The translations under genes and the position numbers were made by a program. Positions 1-6,596 of a stretch of DNA of 7,880 nt are shown here, in pieces. Location: positions 1 to 7,880 of the forward strand of contig NZ_JBHIKY010000046.1 in assembly GCF_042139015.1 (NCBI RefSeq), in the 5' to 3' direction. Source of the stretch: JBHIKY01 sp042139015 (lineage in GTDB: Bacteria; Bacillota; Bacilli; Bacillales; Marinococcaceae). The notes under the pieces were generated by a model. That model was not told the origin of the DNA, did not search any database, and saw only the letters and a program-made list of their open reading frames with translations. How positions within the stretch are numbered: the first letter of the stretch is position 1; each line of letters opens with the position of its first letter.

Positions 1-2
1 AT

Positions 3-647
3 ACAAAGATTGTATTTGCAGACAACAGCAAAATCTCCCATGAGTTTATACAAAAATTTGATTATACTATTTTCAAAGAAAATGCAGCAATTGCCCTGGC
101 TGTTGCGGAAGCATTAAATATCAGTCGCGAGACTGCTCTAAGAGGGATGCTGAATGCCAACCCGGATCCGGGAGCTCTCAGAGTGACACCATTTACTGAC
201 TTAAGCAAAAAGACTTCCTTCTTTATTAACGGATTTGCCGCTAATGATACGACGTCTACTCTCGCTATCTGGGATCACCTCCAGTCCACTTCCTTCATTA
301 AAGAGGACAAAGGAGTGGTTATCAATTGCCGGGAAGACCGGATAGACAGAACGAAAGATTTTTGTGAAAAAGTTCTTCCAGAGCTCGGAGGTACTAAATT
401 AATAGTGATTGGCCAAAATGTTCATCCAATCCTAAAAGCTTACGAATCAGGTGAGCTTCCATATGATAAGCTCATTAATCTTGAAGGTAAAAGTGCAGAT
501 ATAGTTCTGGACAGAGTACGGGCCGAATCCCATGGTACGACTTTGTTTGGTATCGGTAATATTCACGGCGCAGGAGAAGCATTTTTAGAAACACTTCAAC
601 ACTCGCCGCAAGTAAAACATTGCAGTGTCGGTGAGGAGGCAATTTAA
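3..647 (+). CDS. pgsB: Poly-gamma-glutamate synthase subunit PgsB (CapB), C-terminal part
   Basis: PgsB is the ATP-dependent amide ligase that polymerises glutamate into poly-gamma-glutamate at the inner face of the membrane, working with PgsC and PgsA. The frame is open from the window edge at base 3, so 214 codons are visible. B. subtilis PgsB is about 393 residues, so roughly the first 180, including the nucleotide-binding region, lie outside the window. Visible family features include MLNANPDPGALRV, FINGFAANDTTST, NCREDRIDRT and the near-terminal GIGNIHGAGE, all of which line up with PgsB as I remember it. An in-frame ATG at 147 is internal, because conserved sequence (ALAVAEALNISRETALRG) continues upstream of it. 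The TAA stop directly abuts the pgsC start, indicating translational coupling in a pgsBCA operon. Confidence 0.95.
   Translation, partial: TKIVFADNSKISHEFIQKFDYTIFKENAAIALAVAEALNISRETALRGMLNANPDPGALRVTPFTDLSKKTSFFINGFAANDTTSTLAIWDHLQSTSFIKEDKGVVINCREDRIDRTKDFCEKVLPELGGTKLIVIGQNVHPILKAYESGELPYDKLINLEGKSADIVLDRVRAESHGTTLFGIGNIHGAGEAFLETLQHSPQVKHCSVGEEAI
634..639 (+). promoter_or_regulatory. Ribosome binding site of pgsC
   Basis: AGGAGG lies inside the end of pgsB, 8 nt before the TTG at 648. It supports the unusual TTG start, and it means pgsC translation initiates from a site covered by ribosomes finishing pgsB. Confidence 0.85.
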
Positions 648-1097
648 TTGTTTGGTACGGATTTGTATATCGCTTTAGTTATAGGGGTAGTTCTTAGTTT
701 AATCTATGCAGAAAAAACTGGAATCCTGCCCGCGGGCTTAATCGTCCCGGGCTATCTTGCGCTCGTATTTGACCAGCCGGTGTTTCTGCTGACGATATTT
801 CTCATCAGCTTGATTACATATTTGATTGTAACATTTGGTCTTACGAAATTTATGGTGCTGTACGGACGAAGGAAATTTGCAGCCATGCTGTGTACCGGGA
901 TTGTGTTAAAGTTAGTATTTGATTACTTTTACCCCATACTCCCCTTTGAATTATACGAATTCAGAGGATTGGGTGTAATTGTACCCGGCTTGATCGCTAA
1001 CACGATGCAAAAACAGGGGATTATCCCGACGGTTTCAAGTACACTGGTATTGACCGCAGCGACGTTTATTATAATTACTTTATATTATTTAATTTAG
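648..1097 (+). CDS. pgsC: Poly-gamma-glutamate synthesis membrane protein PgsC (CapC)
   Basis: PgsC is the small integral-membrane partner of PgsB; together they form the catalytic core of poly-gamma-glutamate synthesis. The protein has 149 residues, the same length as B. subtilis PgsC. It shares recognisable blocks: MFGTDLYIAL at the start, AEKTGILPAGLIVPGYLALV around 22-41, KFMVLYGRRKFAAML around 67-81, EFRGLGVIVPGLIANTMQKQG around 104-124, and a hydrophobic C-terminus ending YYLI. Most of the sequence is hydrophobic, with about four or five membrane segments. The start is TTG, immediately after the pgsB TAA and 8 nt after AGGAGG. Its TAG stop overlaps the AGGAG of pgsA, so all three genes are tightly coupled. 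Confidence 0.95.
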   Translation: MFGTDLYIALVIGVVLSLIYAEKTGILPAGLIVPGYLALVFDQPVFLLTIFLISLITYLIVTFGLTKFMVLYGRRKFAAMLCTGIVLKLVFDYFYPILPFELYEFRGLGVIVPGLIANTMQKQGIIPTVSSTLVLTAATFIIITLYYLI

Positions 1098-1109
1098 GAG
1101 CATTCACAA

Positions 1110-2294
1110 ATGGGGAAGCGGTATTTAAACAGAAAAGACAAAATTCTTGCATATACGAAACAGGAAAAGAAAAAAGGATTTCGTCATGCAATTATTGCTC
1201 TTGCAGTGTGTGTGCTGCTAATCACTATCATACGTTGGTCCGACCCGGAAGCAGCCAGTGAGCCTGCGGAGCATTCAGACGAGGAAATATTTTCTGCTGC
1301 CATGGTCGGTGATATGATGATGGGGCGGCACGTTGAAGAGGTTTCCAAACAGATCGGGACCGAACAGCTTTTTCAATACGCTCTGCCGGTACTGCAGACG
1401 GCTGACTATACAACGGGAAATTTTGAACATCCTGTTAATGATGAAGATTCAGAAGCGGAAGAAGCCGATAAAATTATTCATCTTTCTGCGAAATCTGAAG
1501 CAATTAAAGCGGTGGAGGCAGCTGGTTTTTCCACCGTCAACCTTGCCAATAATCATATGATGGATTATGGTCAGCTGGGACTTTCAGAAACTTTGCAGGC
1601 GTTTGATAAGTCTTCGGTACTACCCATAGGTGCTAGTGACACAGAATTTAACCCTGATTCTGCTGAAGATGGTTACGAAGTAAATTCTTATGGTGGTCTA
1701 GAAGTTGCAACACTTGGCATTAACGATATTACCTATGCTGAAATGGAATCGGGCAGTCCAACTGATCCAGGAATTATGACATCAGATCCCAGTGTATTTA
1801 TTCCGGCAATCGCCCATGCTGAAGCAAATGCTGATCTTGTCATCGTTCATCTGCACGCCGGTCAGGAATACGACAGTTCACCGACCTCTCGTCAGGAAGG
1901 ACTCGCCAAAGCAATTGCCGATGCTGGAGCGGATATCGTTGTCGGCCATCACCCGCACGTACTTCAATCAGTGGATGTTTATGATGATACGTTTATTATG
2001 TATTCCCTTGGAAACTTCATCTTTGACCAGGGCTGGACGAGAACAAGAGACAGCCTCATTGCTGCCTACAGTCTGCAGGAAAATGGTACAGCTACGCTTG
2101 ACTTGAAGCCATACCGAGTGTTTGAAGCACAGCCGAGGCCGCTTCGAGGTGCAGATGAAAAAGTCCACAAGCAGCGAATTTTCCGCCAGCTCACCAAAGA
2201 CACAAGCAACAAAGAGGCAATCGTTGAAAATGGCGATAATCTAAGAATTGAAGCTGACCACTCTCATATTATTGAAAAAATGAACAATGAATAA
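1110..2294 (+). CDS. pgsA: Poly-gamma-glutamate synthesis/export protein PgsA (CapA)
   Basis: PgsA/CapA is the third component of the poly-gamma-glutamate synthase. It is anchored in the membrane with its large domain outside and is needed for polymer synthesis and export. The 394 residues (B. subtilis about 380) begin with a basic stretch, then one membrane helix at about 26-42, then an acidic linker. The CapA domain has a metallophosphoesterase-like fold, and its motifs are visible: VGDMMMGR (66-73), GNFEHPV (103-109), NLANNHMMDYG (144-154), IVHLHAGQEY (245-254), VGHHPHVLQ (278-286) and YSLGNFIFDQG (298-308). The region after ~345 is hydrophilic and poorly conserved. The start is ATG, 9 nt after AGGAG, which overlaps the pgsC stop. 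No pgsE-like small gene follows. Confidence 0.95.
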   Translation: MGKRYLNRKDKILAYTKQEKKKGFRHAIIALAVCVLLITIIRWSDPEAASEPAEHSDEEIFSAAMVGDMMMGRHVEEVSKQIGTEQLFQYALPVLQTADYTTGNFEHPVNDEDSEAEEADKIIHLSAKSEAIKAVEAAGFSTVNLANNHMMDYGQLGLSETLQAFDKSSVLPIGASDTEFNPDSAEDGYEVNSYGGLEVATLGINDITYAEMESGSPTDPGIMTSDPSVFIPAIAHAEANADLVIVHLHAGQEYDSSPTSRQEGLAKAIADAGADIVVGHHPHVLQSVDVYDDTFIMYSLGNFIFDQGWTRTRDSLIAAYSLQENGTATLDLKPYRVFEAQPRPLRGADEKVHKQRIFRQLTKDTSNKEAIVENGDNLRIEADHSHIIEKMNNE

Positions 2295-2350
2295 AAAAAC
2301 ACCTCCTGTTAGTCGGATGTTAATAATATGAAGTGATCCCCAAATAGATT

Positions 2351-2386
2351 TCGGAGTAGAATTTCTACTCCGATTTTTATTTTTCG
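2351..2386 (+). terminator. Intrinsic terminator of the pgs operon
   Basis: A 10-bp perfect stem (TCGGAGTAGA / TCTACTCCGA) with a 3-nt ATT loop is followed by ATTTTTATTTTT. It lies 57 nt after the pgsA stop. The opposite strand has no U-run after the stem, so it probably does not terminate the convergent gene efficiently. Confidence 0.85.
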
Positions 2387-2452
2387 AGTTTTCTTCCCTC
2401 CGTGCTTACCTATTTAACAAAAACCCTTAAGTTAAAAATCGAAATTCTTGTT

Positions 2453-3679
2453 TTAAGCCCTACCCCTATTGCTGTTAACGAGCTGAGGATCGAGGCATTG
2501 AATGGCACAGAAGCAATCAAGATCTACCGTGATGCAGTACCTTGTATGAATGAGCTCATCAACGATGGAAGTGGGATCCACCTTGCACTTTTCAAAAGCA
2601 AACTCTCTGTTGGGGCGTAACAGGGATAAGGAAACACACCCGTTTCCTTCATCGATTTTCTCTATACAGAAAAAGACAGTCTGGAAACAATCCTTTTGGC
2701 CAATAGCTCCTGTGGCCAGCAAATATTCACCTTTTTTGTTTTGAAGAACTATTGGCAACCTATCCATATCATTGTCGTTTGAGCTTAATAAGTTGATACT
2801 AAAGCAACCTTTCTTTGTTCGAACATTTCCCGTGTCGATTTCTTCCATACCCATGAGAAGGGATGTACATGTGTTAGGAAATGGAAAGGGGATGAATTGT
2901 TGATATTGGTCTGGGAAAATTTTCGCATTATTAAAATCTCTAAATGGACGATCAATAGGAGGGCTACCGTTCCTACTTTGTGTCTCCAGATGATGAATGA
3001 TAATGGATCCAATATGTCTTCCTAATCGAAGACCTTCCTCATTATCAGCTGGAAAATGAACTCCGGCATACAAACGGCTGAGTGCATTATCCTCAGCTAT
3101 TTTTTTGAGTTTGGTTGCTTCCCGAGGGAAAAAATAACTGAGAACTACTTGTGTGCATCCTGACATGGTGGCATGTCCTGATGGGTAAGCAGGAAAACGT
3201 GGTGTGCACAACAGGGTTTTCAGCGTTTGATCATATTGGTCTGGTCTTGCGACATCCCATCGATATTTCAAATCCCATACGATAATCATCGTGTCATTGA
3301 TGGCTGCCTGCACGACAGCTAATATTCTTGCTGCATATGTTGGGCTAACCCCATAGGTATCAACTAAGCGATCAATGACCGGTGTCCACTGTTTGGTAGG
3401 AACACCAGTACCATAATAGATACCAATTTTTTTCTGGTCAGGAGTAAGGTTTTCGAGAGTACGTTGTACCGTGATTAACTCTTTATCGAAATCAATTTGG
3501 TTAGGAGAGGTAATAGGTAGTTCTATTTTGTGACCATTTGGATCAAGATAATTTCCCTCCTTATTTTTCTGTATAAAAAAGGTTGGCCACATCCCTGCCG
3601 AGGGGGTAACGGGATCGGTAGGCGGTTCCTTTTCTCCGGCGTAAGGAGTCTCTGCCCATCGTAAATGTTTATTTCCCAA
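2453..3679 (-). CDS. Vanadium-haloperoxidase/PAP2-type enzyme fused to a CotZ/ExsY-like spore-coat domain
   Basis: The protein has 408 residues. Residues ~60-235 carry the full vanadium-haloperoxidase/acid phosphatase signature: K138-x6-R145-P146, then P166-S-G-H169 in AYPSGHATMSG, then S201-R202-x5-H208 in SRLYAGVHFPAD. These would bind vanadate or phosphate and supply the catalytic histidine. Residues ~268-400 are a different domain with ten cysteines. Its end, YCITVDLDCFCAIQCL (381-396), is nearly the same as the C-terminal signature of ExsY/CotY/CotZ coat and exosporium proteins, and DCFQTVFFCIEK (330-341) also fits that family. Start: TTG at 3679, with GAGGTGAT ending 5 nt upstream; the nearby ATG at 3686 is out of frame and stops after five codons. 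There is no signal peptide. By inference this is a coat-localised oxidising or phosphatase enzyme made in the mother cell. Halide specificity, and peroxidase versus phosphatase activity, cannot be read from sequence. Confidence 0.88.
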   Translation of the reverse strand: MGNKHLRWAETPYAGEKEPPTDPVTPSAGMWPTFFIQKNKEGNYLDPNGHKIELPITSPNQIDFDKELITVQRTLENLTPDQKKIGIYYGTGVPTKQWTPVIDRLVDTYGVSPTYAARILAVVQAAINDTMIIVWDLKYRWDVARPDQYDQTLKTLLCTPRFPAYPSGHATMSGCTQVVLSYFFPREATKLKKIAEDNALSRLYAGVHFPADNEEGLRLGRHIGSIIIHHLETQSRNGSPPIDRPFRDFNNAKIFPDQYQQFIPFPFPNTCTSLLMGMEEIDTGNVRTKKGCFSINLLSSNDNDMDRLPIVLQNKKGEYLLATGAIGQKDCFQTVFFCIEKIDEGNGCVSLSLLRPNREFAFEKCKVDPTSIVDELIHTRYCITVDLDCFCAIQCLDPQLVNSNRGRA

Positions 3680-3684
3680 TGTTC

Positions 3685-3693
3685 ATCACCTCT
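3685..3693 (-). promoter_or_regulatory. Ribosome binding site fixing the TTG start of the haloperoxidase-coat gene
   Basis: On the minus strand AGAGGTGAT is followed after 5 nt by TTG, the only in-frame start codon well placed relative to it. The ATG overlapping the site gives only a five-codon frame. Confidence 0.75.
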
Positions 3694-3697
3694 TTTT

Positions 3698-3727
3698 TAT
3701 ATTATGAAAAGAAGCTAGCTATATGTG
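3698..3727 (-). promoter_or_regulatory. Sigma-K-type promoter of the haloperoxidase-coat gene
   Basis: On the minus strand CACA (3727-3724) is separated by 17 nt from CATAATATA (3706-3698). This is an exact match to the sigma-K consensus mACm-N16/17-CATAnnnTA known from B. subtilis late mother-cell genes. It sits directly upstream of the ribosome binding site, and the downstream protein carries a spore-coat domain, so position and gene content agree. The predicted transcript would start around 3690-3692, giving a very short leader of about 12 nt with the ribosome binding site at its extreme 5' end. That tight spacing is the only weak point. Confidence 0.65.
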
Positions 3728-3734
3728 ACCATGG

Positions 3735-4120
3735 ACTTGAGGAATATTAGTGATTTATTGAAAAATGAGATAACGAATCCAGGAGTGATACATCTGAACT
3801 TCTTGTGTTAAAAATTTCATTAGAGTAATCCCACTAAACGGATGCTTTGTCTATATTGACAATACTGCCTCGGCATCTCCCGTAAGCCAGAAAATAAGCT
3901 TTTCAATTTATCTCAAATTAACAACAGGTATTTGGTAGTAACTCATCTGAATAAAAAAGGGGAAAACACCAAGCTGAAAAGGATTATGGGGAAGCGAATC
4001 AGCTGTTTTCATGTTGTCTTATCTGCATTATAAGAGTGGGAAGTTTATTTATCCGACCATTCACACTTTCAGGTAACAAATGAAACATGAGAGAATGTAT
4101 TACACTTTTGAATGGAATGA
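3735..4120. other. Intergenic stretch without an intact gene
   Basis: No convincing gene is present. A short open stretch on the plus strand near 3927-4022 reads YLVVTHLNKKGENTKLKR and onward, with codon-like composition but no start, ribosome binding site or recognisable family. It may be another worn fragment of the decayed region that follows. Nothing else was identified. Confidence 0.4.
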
Positions 4121-4401
4121 ACCAAAAGCCAAAAGCAATCAAAAAAGAATACGCCTTTAGACAATTTTCTCGGGAGTAAAAAGTTAAACGTGGATGGTTT
4201 TTTCTTCTCGCTAGAGTATAATCATGCAACATCGCCTGCCCTTAAGAATGCTATTGATTTCTGTATAAGGAATGGAACAGTTAGGCAGCCGGTATTGTAG
4301 AATACGGGGATACTGGGGAGGCGATTTCGGTTGAAAATCTTCGGGTGATAAAGGCGGAAATGCAGGTTGCCGACGCACGTACTCAAGTTCGACTTTCTTA
4401 A
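4121..4401 (+). pseudogene. Probable decayed gene, frame-broken, unidentified
   Basis: Two protein-like pieces lie end to end in different frames. Bases 4121-4300 read a 59-codon open stretch including LGSKKLNVDGFFFSLEYNH and ALKNAIDFCIRNGTVRQPVL, then TAG. Reading resumes in the next frame at 4300 with EYGDTGEAISVENLRVIKAE and ends RTQVRLS at the TAA of 4399-4401. A single-base change near 4298 would join them into about 92 residues of plausible protein. There is no start codon or ribosome binding site at the 5' end, so the beginning has been lost. I do not recognise the family. Chance open frames cannot be excluded, but the amphipathic, charge-balanced composition favours former coding sequence. 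Confidence 0.4.
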
Positions 4402-4423
4402 CTTACTGATTTGAGAAATGAGA

Positions 4424-4531
4424 ATGTGGTTTTTACATAGTTTTTATAAATATCAAGAACAATTCAAGAAACGAGCGCAAGAATTGCATAACAATGGCCA
4501 GTTTCCACAGTCCAATTTTCTTGGGCTTTAA
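4424..4531 (+). CDS. Short hypothetical reading frame, possibly a gene remnant
   Basis: ATG to TAA encodes 35 residues: MWFLHSFYKYQEQFKKRAQE followed by LHNNGQFPQSNFLGL. The composition resembles a real small hydrophilic protein (basic amphipathic helix, then a GQFP turn), but no ribosome binding site precedes the ATG. It lies just after the broken frame ending at 4401 and may be part of the same decayed region. No family was recognised. Confidence 0.25.
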   Translation: MWFLHSFYKYQEQFKKRAQELHNNGQFPQSNFLGL

Positions 4532-4608
4532 GCAATTATAGGGCAATTTAGTTAATTAATCGAAGGAATAATTTATTCTGGTAAAGAATATCAATAAAAG
4601 GGATGTTT

Positions 4609-4924
4609 AAGGAGATGATTCTATGGAGTACCATGGCAAAATATCATGTGGGGGATACGCTAACCTCTAATGCACGGCACAACCAGGCAACTCGTTACGA
4701 CATTCCAACCCTGCTATTTGAAAACCGCGGTTTGTCGGATCCCCAAATACGGATTCTATTCTAGGATAGAAAAGCAGTGGATACCTATTTGGACAAGGGA
4801 AAGTGGCAATGATGTCGGCAATAAAAGCCCTTGCTGATGGTTCGATTGATTCAGTTGATCCAGGCATACGGGAGTCGCTGCCATTGCAGTATTCAGGGGG
4901 CGAAGTGGAAGAAGGAGAATAAAA
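4609..4924 (+). pseudogene. Probable decayed small gene with ribosome binding site, frame-broken, unidentified
   Basis: AAGGAG (4609-4614) lies 8 nt before an ATG at 4623 that reads only 15 codons (MEYHGKISCGGYANL). In another frame 4633-4764 reads 43 codons, including SNARHNQATRYDIPTLLFEN and RGLSDPQIRI, then TAG. The continuation is in a third frame, 4779-4924: GYLFGQGKVAMMSAIKALAD, then GSIDSVDPGIRESLPLQYSG and an acidic tail GEVEEGE before TAA. Together they resemble one ~95-100-residue protein broken by about two small indels: intact ribosome binding site, smooth continuation of protein-like sequence, natural-looking C-terminus. I do not recognise the family. Confidence 0.4.
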
Positions 4925-5211
4925 TAAAGGGGCATTAGACAGTGCTGCACCTTACCCTATAAAATGGACAGTTCAATAAATGGGGCTTTTCAGTTGATAG
5001 TAAACGACTTCGGTATTGGGCCGGGGTCATTTTCACTAATCCTCGTAAGTAACGATGATAAATGTATTTTTCTATCTATTCATTCACTTTAAGATTTCCT
5101 TCCGTAAGATTTTCACAACCAAGTAGATGAGTTCAAATAGCGAGTTGGTGATGACATTGAGAGAAACTGATGTCTTACTATTCAAAAACTTAATGCAGCA
5201 AAAAACATAGT
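4925..5211. other. Stretch without a recognisable gene
   Basis: Only short open pieces are seen on the plus strand, such as FNKWGFSVDSKRLRYWAG near 4973-5026. No starts, ribosome binding sites, terminators or repeats were identified. Confidence 0.35.
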
Positions 5212-5430
5212 TTGCAAGAGTATCTAATAGATGCTCTTACTGCGTCATCGTCAACAGGAACGGTTCTGGAAGAAATCTCAGAATGTAAGAATACGGATGG
5301 CTATCGTTGTCTTGATTGTGAGTCAGCACATATTGTTTGGTTTGGGAAATACTCAGTTAGTGTAAGTGTAATATTTTTTATGAGTTTCATGCTTCAATTA
5401 CTAACTACTATTTCCTTAAATTTTTTGTGA
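5212..5430 (+). pseudogene. Open frame with a partial zinc-ribbon start, possible transposase remnant
   Basis: A 72-codon frame from a TTG ends just inside the convergent acetyltransferase gene. Residues ~32-46 read RCLDCESAHIVWFGKY. This resembles the first half of the zinc ribbon at the N-terminus of IS1595/ISXO2-type transposases (CxxC, then a hydrophobic residue and FGKY). The second CxxC expected about 15 residues later is missing; the sequence instead turns hydrophobic (VIFFMSFMLQLL). There is no ribosome binding site. If the resemblance is real, this is the broken-off start of an insertion-sequence gene. It could also be a chance frame. Confidence 0.28.
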
Positions 5431-6289
5431 ATACAGACAAATCATGTAGATGTTGAAAGCCAACCTTCTTATATAAGTTGACTGCACTGCCATTGCTGGA
5501 GTTAACACAGAGTCTAATAGATTCAATGTCCTTAATTGTAATTAACCATTTTAAGGCACCAGTTAGTAATTGCCCCCCAATTCCATTACCTCTTTCAGAC
5601 TTTTCAACAGCAAAAAATTCTATATTTCCTTCACGAAACTCTGGTTCTGCCTCAACATAAATATAACCACAAAAAATACCTTCCTTGGTAATTATAAAGA
5701 CTTTTTTATTCTCATCTAAACGTTTAGTAATTTGTTGAGCACTATAATATGTGTCAGGAAATGCTTCATCATGAAGCTGCTGCATATCTAAGCAATACTC
5801 TGGGGTTAATTCATCAATGGAAACACTCTCTAACTCAGGGCAATTATTACGCTGAAAAATCAATATTGTTTCCTCACTATACTTTTTAAATGATAGTTTT
5901 TTTGCTAATTCGCACACTCGAATATTTTTCCCATTCGGAAACATCTCCATTGAATTTATCTCATCTGGAAGCAATTCAGTCATTTTCTTCCACATATCAA
6001 AAACAATATCCCACTTATTTGGAACAATAAATGGACCCCATATTTCTGCACTACTGTCTTCAAGTTCAGCATCAAATCCCAATACACCTACTAAGTTATT
6101 ATCTTCATATGCTGCAACAAAGCTATCAAAATATTTAACATCTGAAATATCGTTTATCATAGAGTTAGCAATTTCGTCTTTATCTGTCCCGCAATACCCA
6201 ATATGTGATTCTTCATTAATATTAATACGTGATATAAAATTCGATACTCTCCCAACATCCTCTTTATTAATAGTTCTTATTTCTAACAA
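5408..6289 (-). CDS. Two-domain GNAT family N-acetyltransferase
   Basis: GNAT enzymes move an acetyl group from acetyl-CoA to an amine; the substrate here cannot be told. The C-terminal half carries the acetyl-CoA loop in EKSERGNGIGGQLL (R-G-N-G-I-G around 233-238 of 293) and the NSSNGSAVNLYKKVGFQ motif (about 263-279), as in active GNAT domains. The N-terminal half (about 1-145, starting LEIRTINKEDVGRVSNFI) has GNAT-like order but no clear acetyl-CoA loop. A tandem arrangement with one worn domain is therefore likely. Start: TTG at 6289, with AAGGGGG 8 nt upstream. The frame stays open to an ATG at 6391, but those 34 residues (MLTGAIVQCCHCSFSSKREL and onward) look like leader translation and cover a hairpin. 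By eye the gene is clearly more AT-rich than pgsBCA. It stands alone between gene-poor regions, consistent with acquisition. Confidence 0.85.
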   Translation of the reverse strand: MLEIRTINKEDVGRVSNFISRININEESHIGYCGTDKDEIANSMINDISDVKYFDSFVAAYEDNNLVGVLGFDAELEDSSAEIWGPFIVPNKWDIVFDMWKKMTELLPDEINSMEMFPNGKNIRVCELAKKLSFKKYSEETILIFQRNNCPELESVSIDELTPEYCLDMQQLHDEAFPDTYYSAQQITKRLDENKKVFIITKEGIFCGYIYVEAEPEFREGNIEFFAVEKSERGNGIGGQLLTGALKWLITIKDIESIRLCVNSSNGSAVNLYKKVGFQHLHDLSVFTKNLRK

Positions 6290-6297
6290 TTTGACTT

Positions 6298-6304
6298 CCC
6301 CCTT
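6298..6304 (-). promoter_or_regulatory. Ribosome binding site deciding the acetyltransferase start
   Basis: On the minus strand AAGGGGG precedes TTG (6289) by 8 nt. No comparable site precedes the in-frame ATG at 6391, so the shorter 293-residue protein is preferred. Confidence 0.65.
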
Positions 6305-6346
6305 CCCTAATGAAATATCAATCTTATTGAGCAATTCTCTTTTACT

Positions 6347-6371
6347 GGAAAAAGAGCAATGACAGCATTGC
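6347..6371 (-). terminator. Small hairpin with U-run in the acetyltransferase leader
   Basis: On the minus strand GCAATG-CTGT-CATTGC (6 bp, 4-nt loop) is followed by TCTTTTTCC. It lies about 65 nt upstream of the TTG start. It may be a weak terminator for transcripts entering from upstream, or an attenuator. The stem is short, so the effect is uncertain. Confidence 0.35.
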
Positions 6372-6391
6372 ACTATCGCGCCCGTTAGCAC

Positions 6392-6562
6392 AAAAAATGT
6401 TTAGTTTCTTTGAAAAATGTAGATCCATCCTCTTTTCGCCTCACTGCGAATAGAAGGAGAAGACTGCTTCTCATAAATTGGTTTCGGAACGTAAATCTGT
6501 GAAAGTAGCAGTGTTGAAAACTTATATACAGAATAGCTGTGACAGGTTTTTGTTTTATATAA
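6392..6562. other. Intergenic stretch, no gene seen
   Basis: No reading frame with a ribosome binding site was found. The only structure noticed is a short inverted repeat, GAGAAG-ACTG-CTTCTC, without a U-run on either strand. Confidence 0.4.
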
Positions 6563-6591
6563 TTTCAATTACCGTGTTAATTGTATATAAT
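6563..6591 (+). promoter_or_regulatory. Candidate sigma-A promoter
   Basis: A perfect TATAAT (6586-6591) is preceded by TTTCAA (6563-6568) at 17-nt spacing; the -35 matches only three of six consensus positions. The predicted start is near 6598, at the base of a perfect hairpin. Confidence 0.4.
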
Positions 6592-6596
6592 AAGTA

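Noticed and set aside
1110..2294. Alternative reading frames inside pgsA on both strands
   Set aside because: They lack ribosome binding sites and protein-like composition, and they overlap a gene with strong family motifs.
2402..2744. Plus-strand open frames at the 3' end of the haloperoxidase-coat gene
   Set aside because: They are antisense to the conserved CotZ-like domain, with no ribosome binding site.
3999..4232. A 77-codon minus-strand frame
   Set aside because: No ribosome binding site or recognisable motif, and the plus strand of the same stretch reads more protein-like as a decayed gene.
6290..6391. A 34-residue N-terminal extension of the acetyltransferase from an ATG at 6391
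   Set aside because: No ribosome binding site at 6391. The extension covers a hairpin with a U-run, and AAGGGGG points to the TTG at 6289, where GNAT-like sequence begins.
6448..6473. Inverted repeat GAGAAG-ACTG-CTTCTC as a terminator
   Set aside because: There is no U-run on either strand and no gene end nearby.
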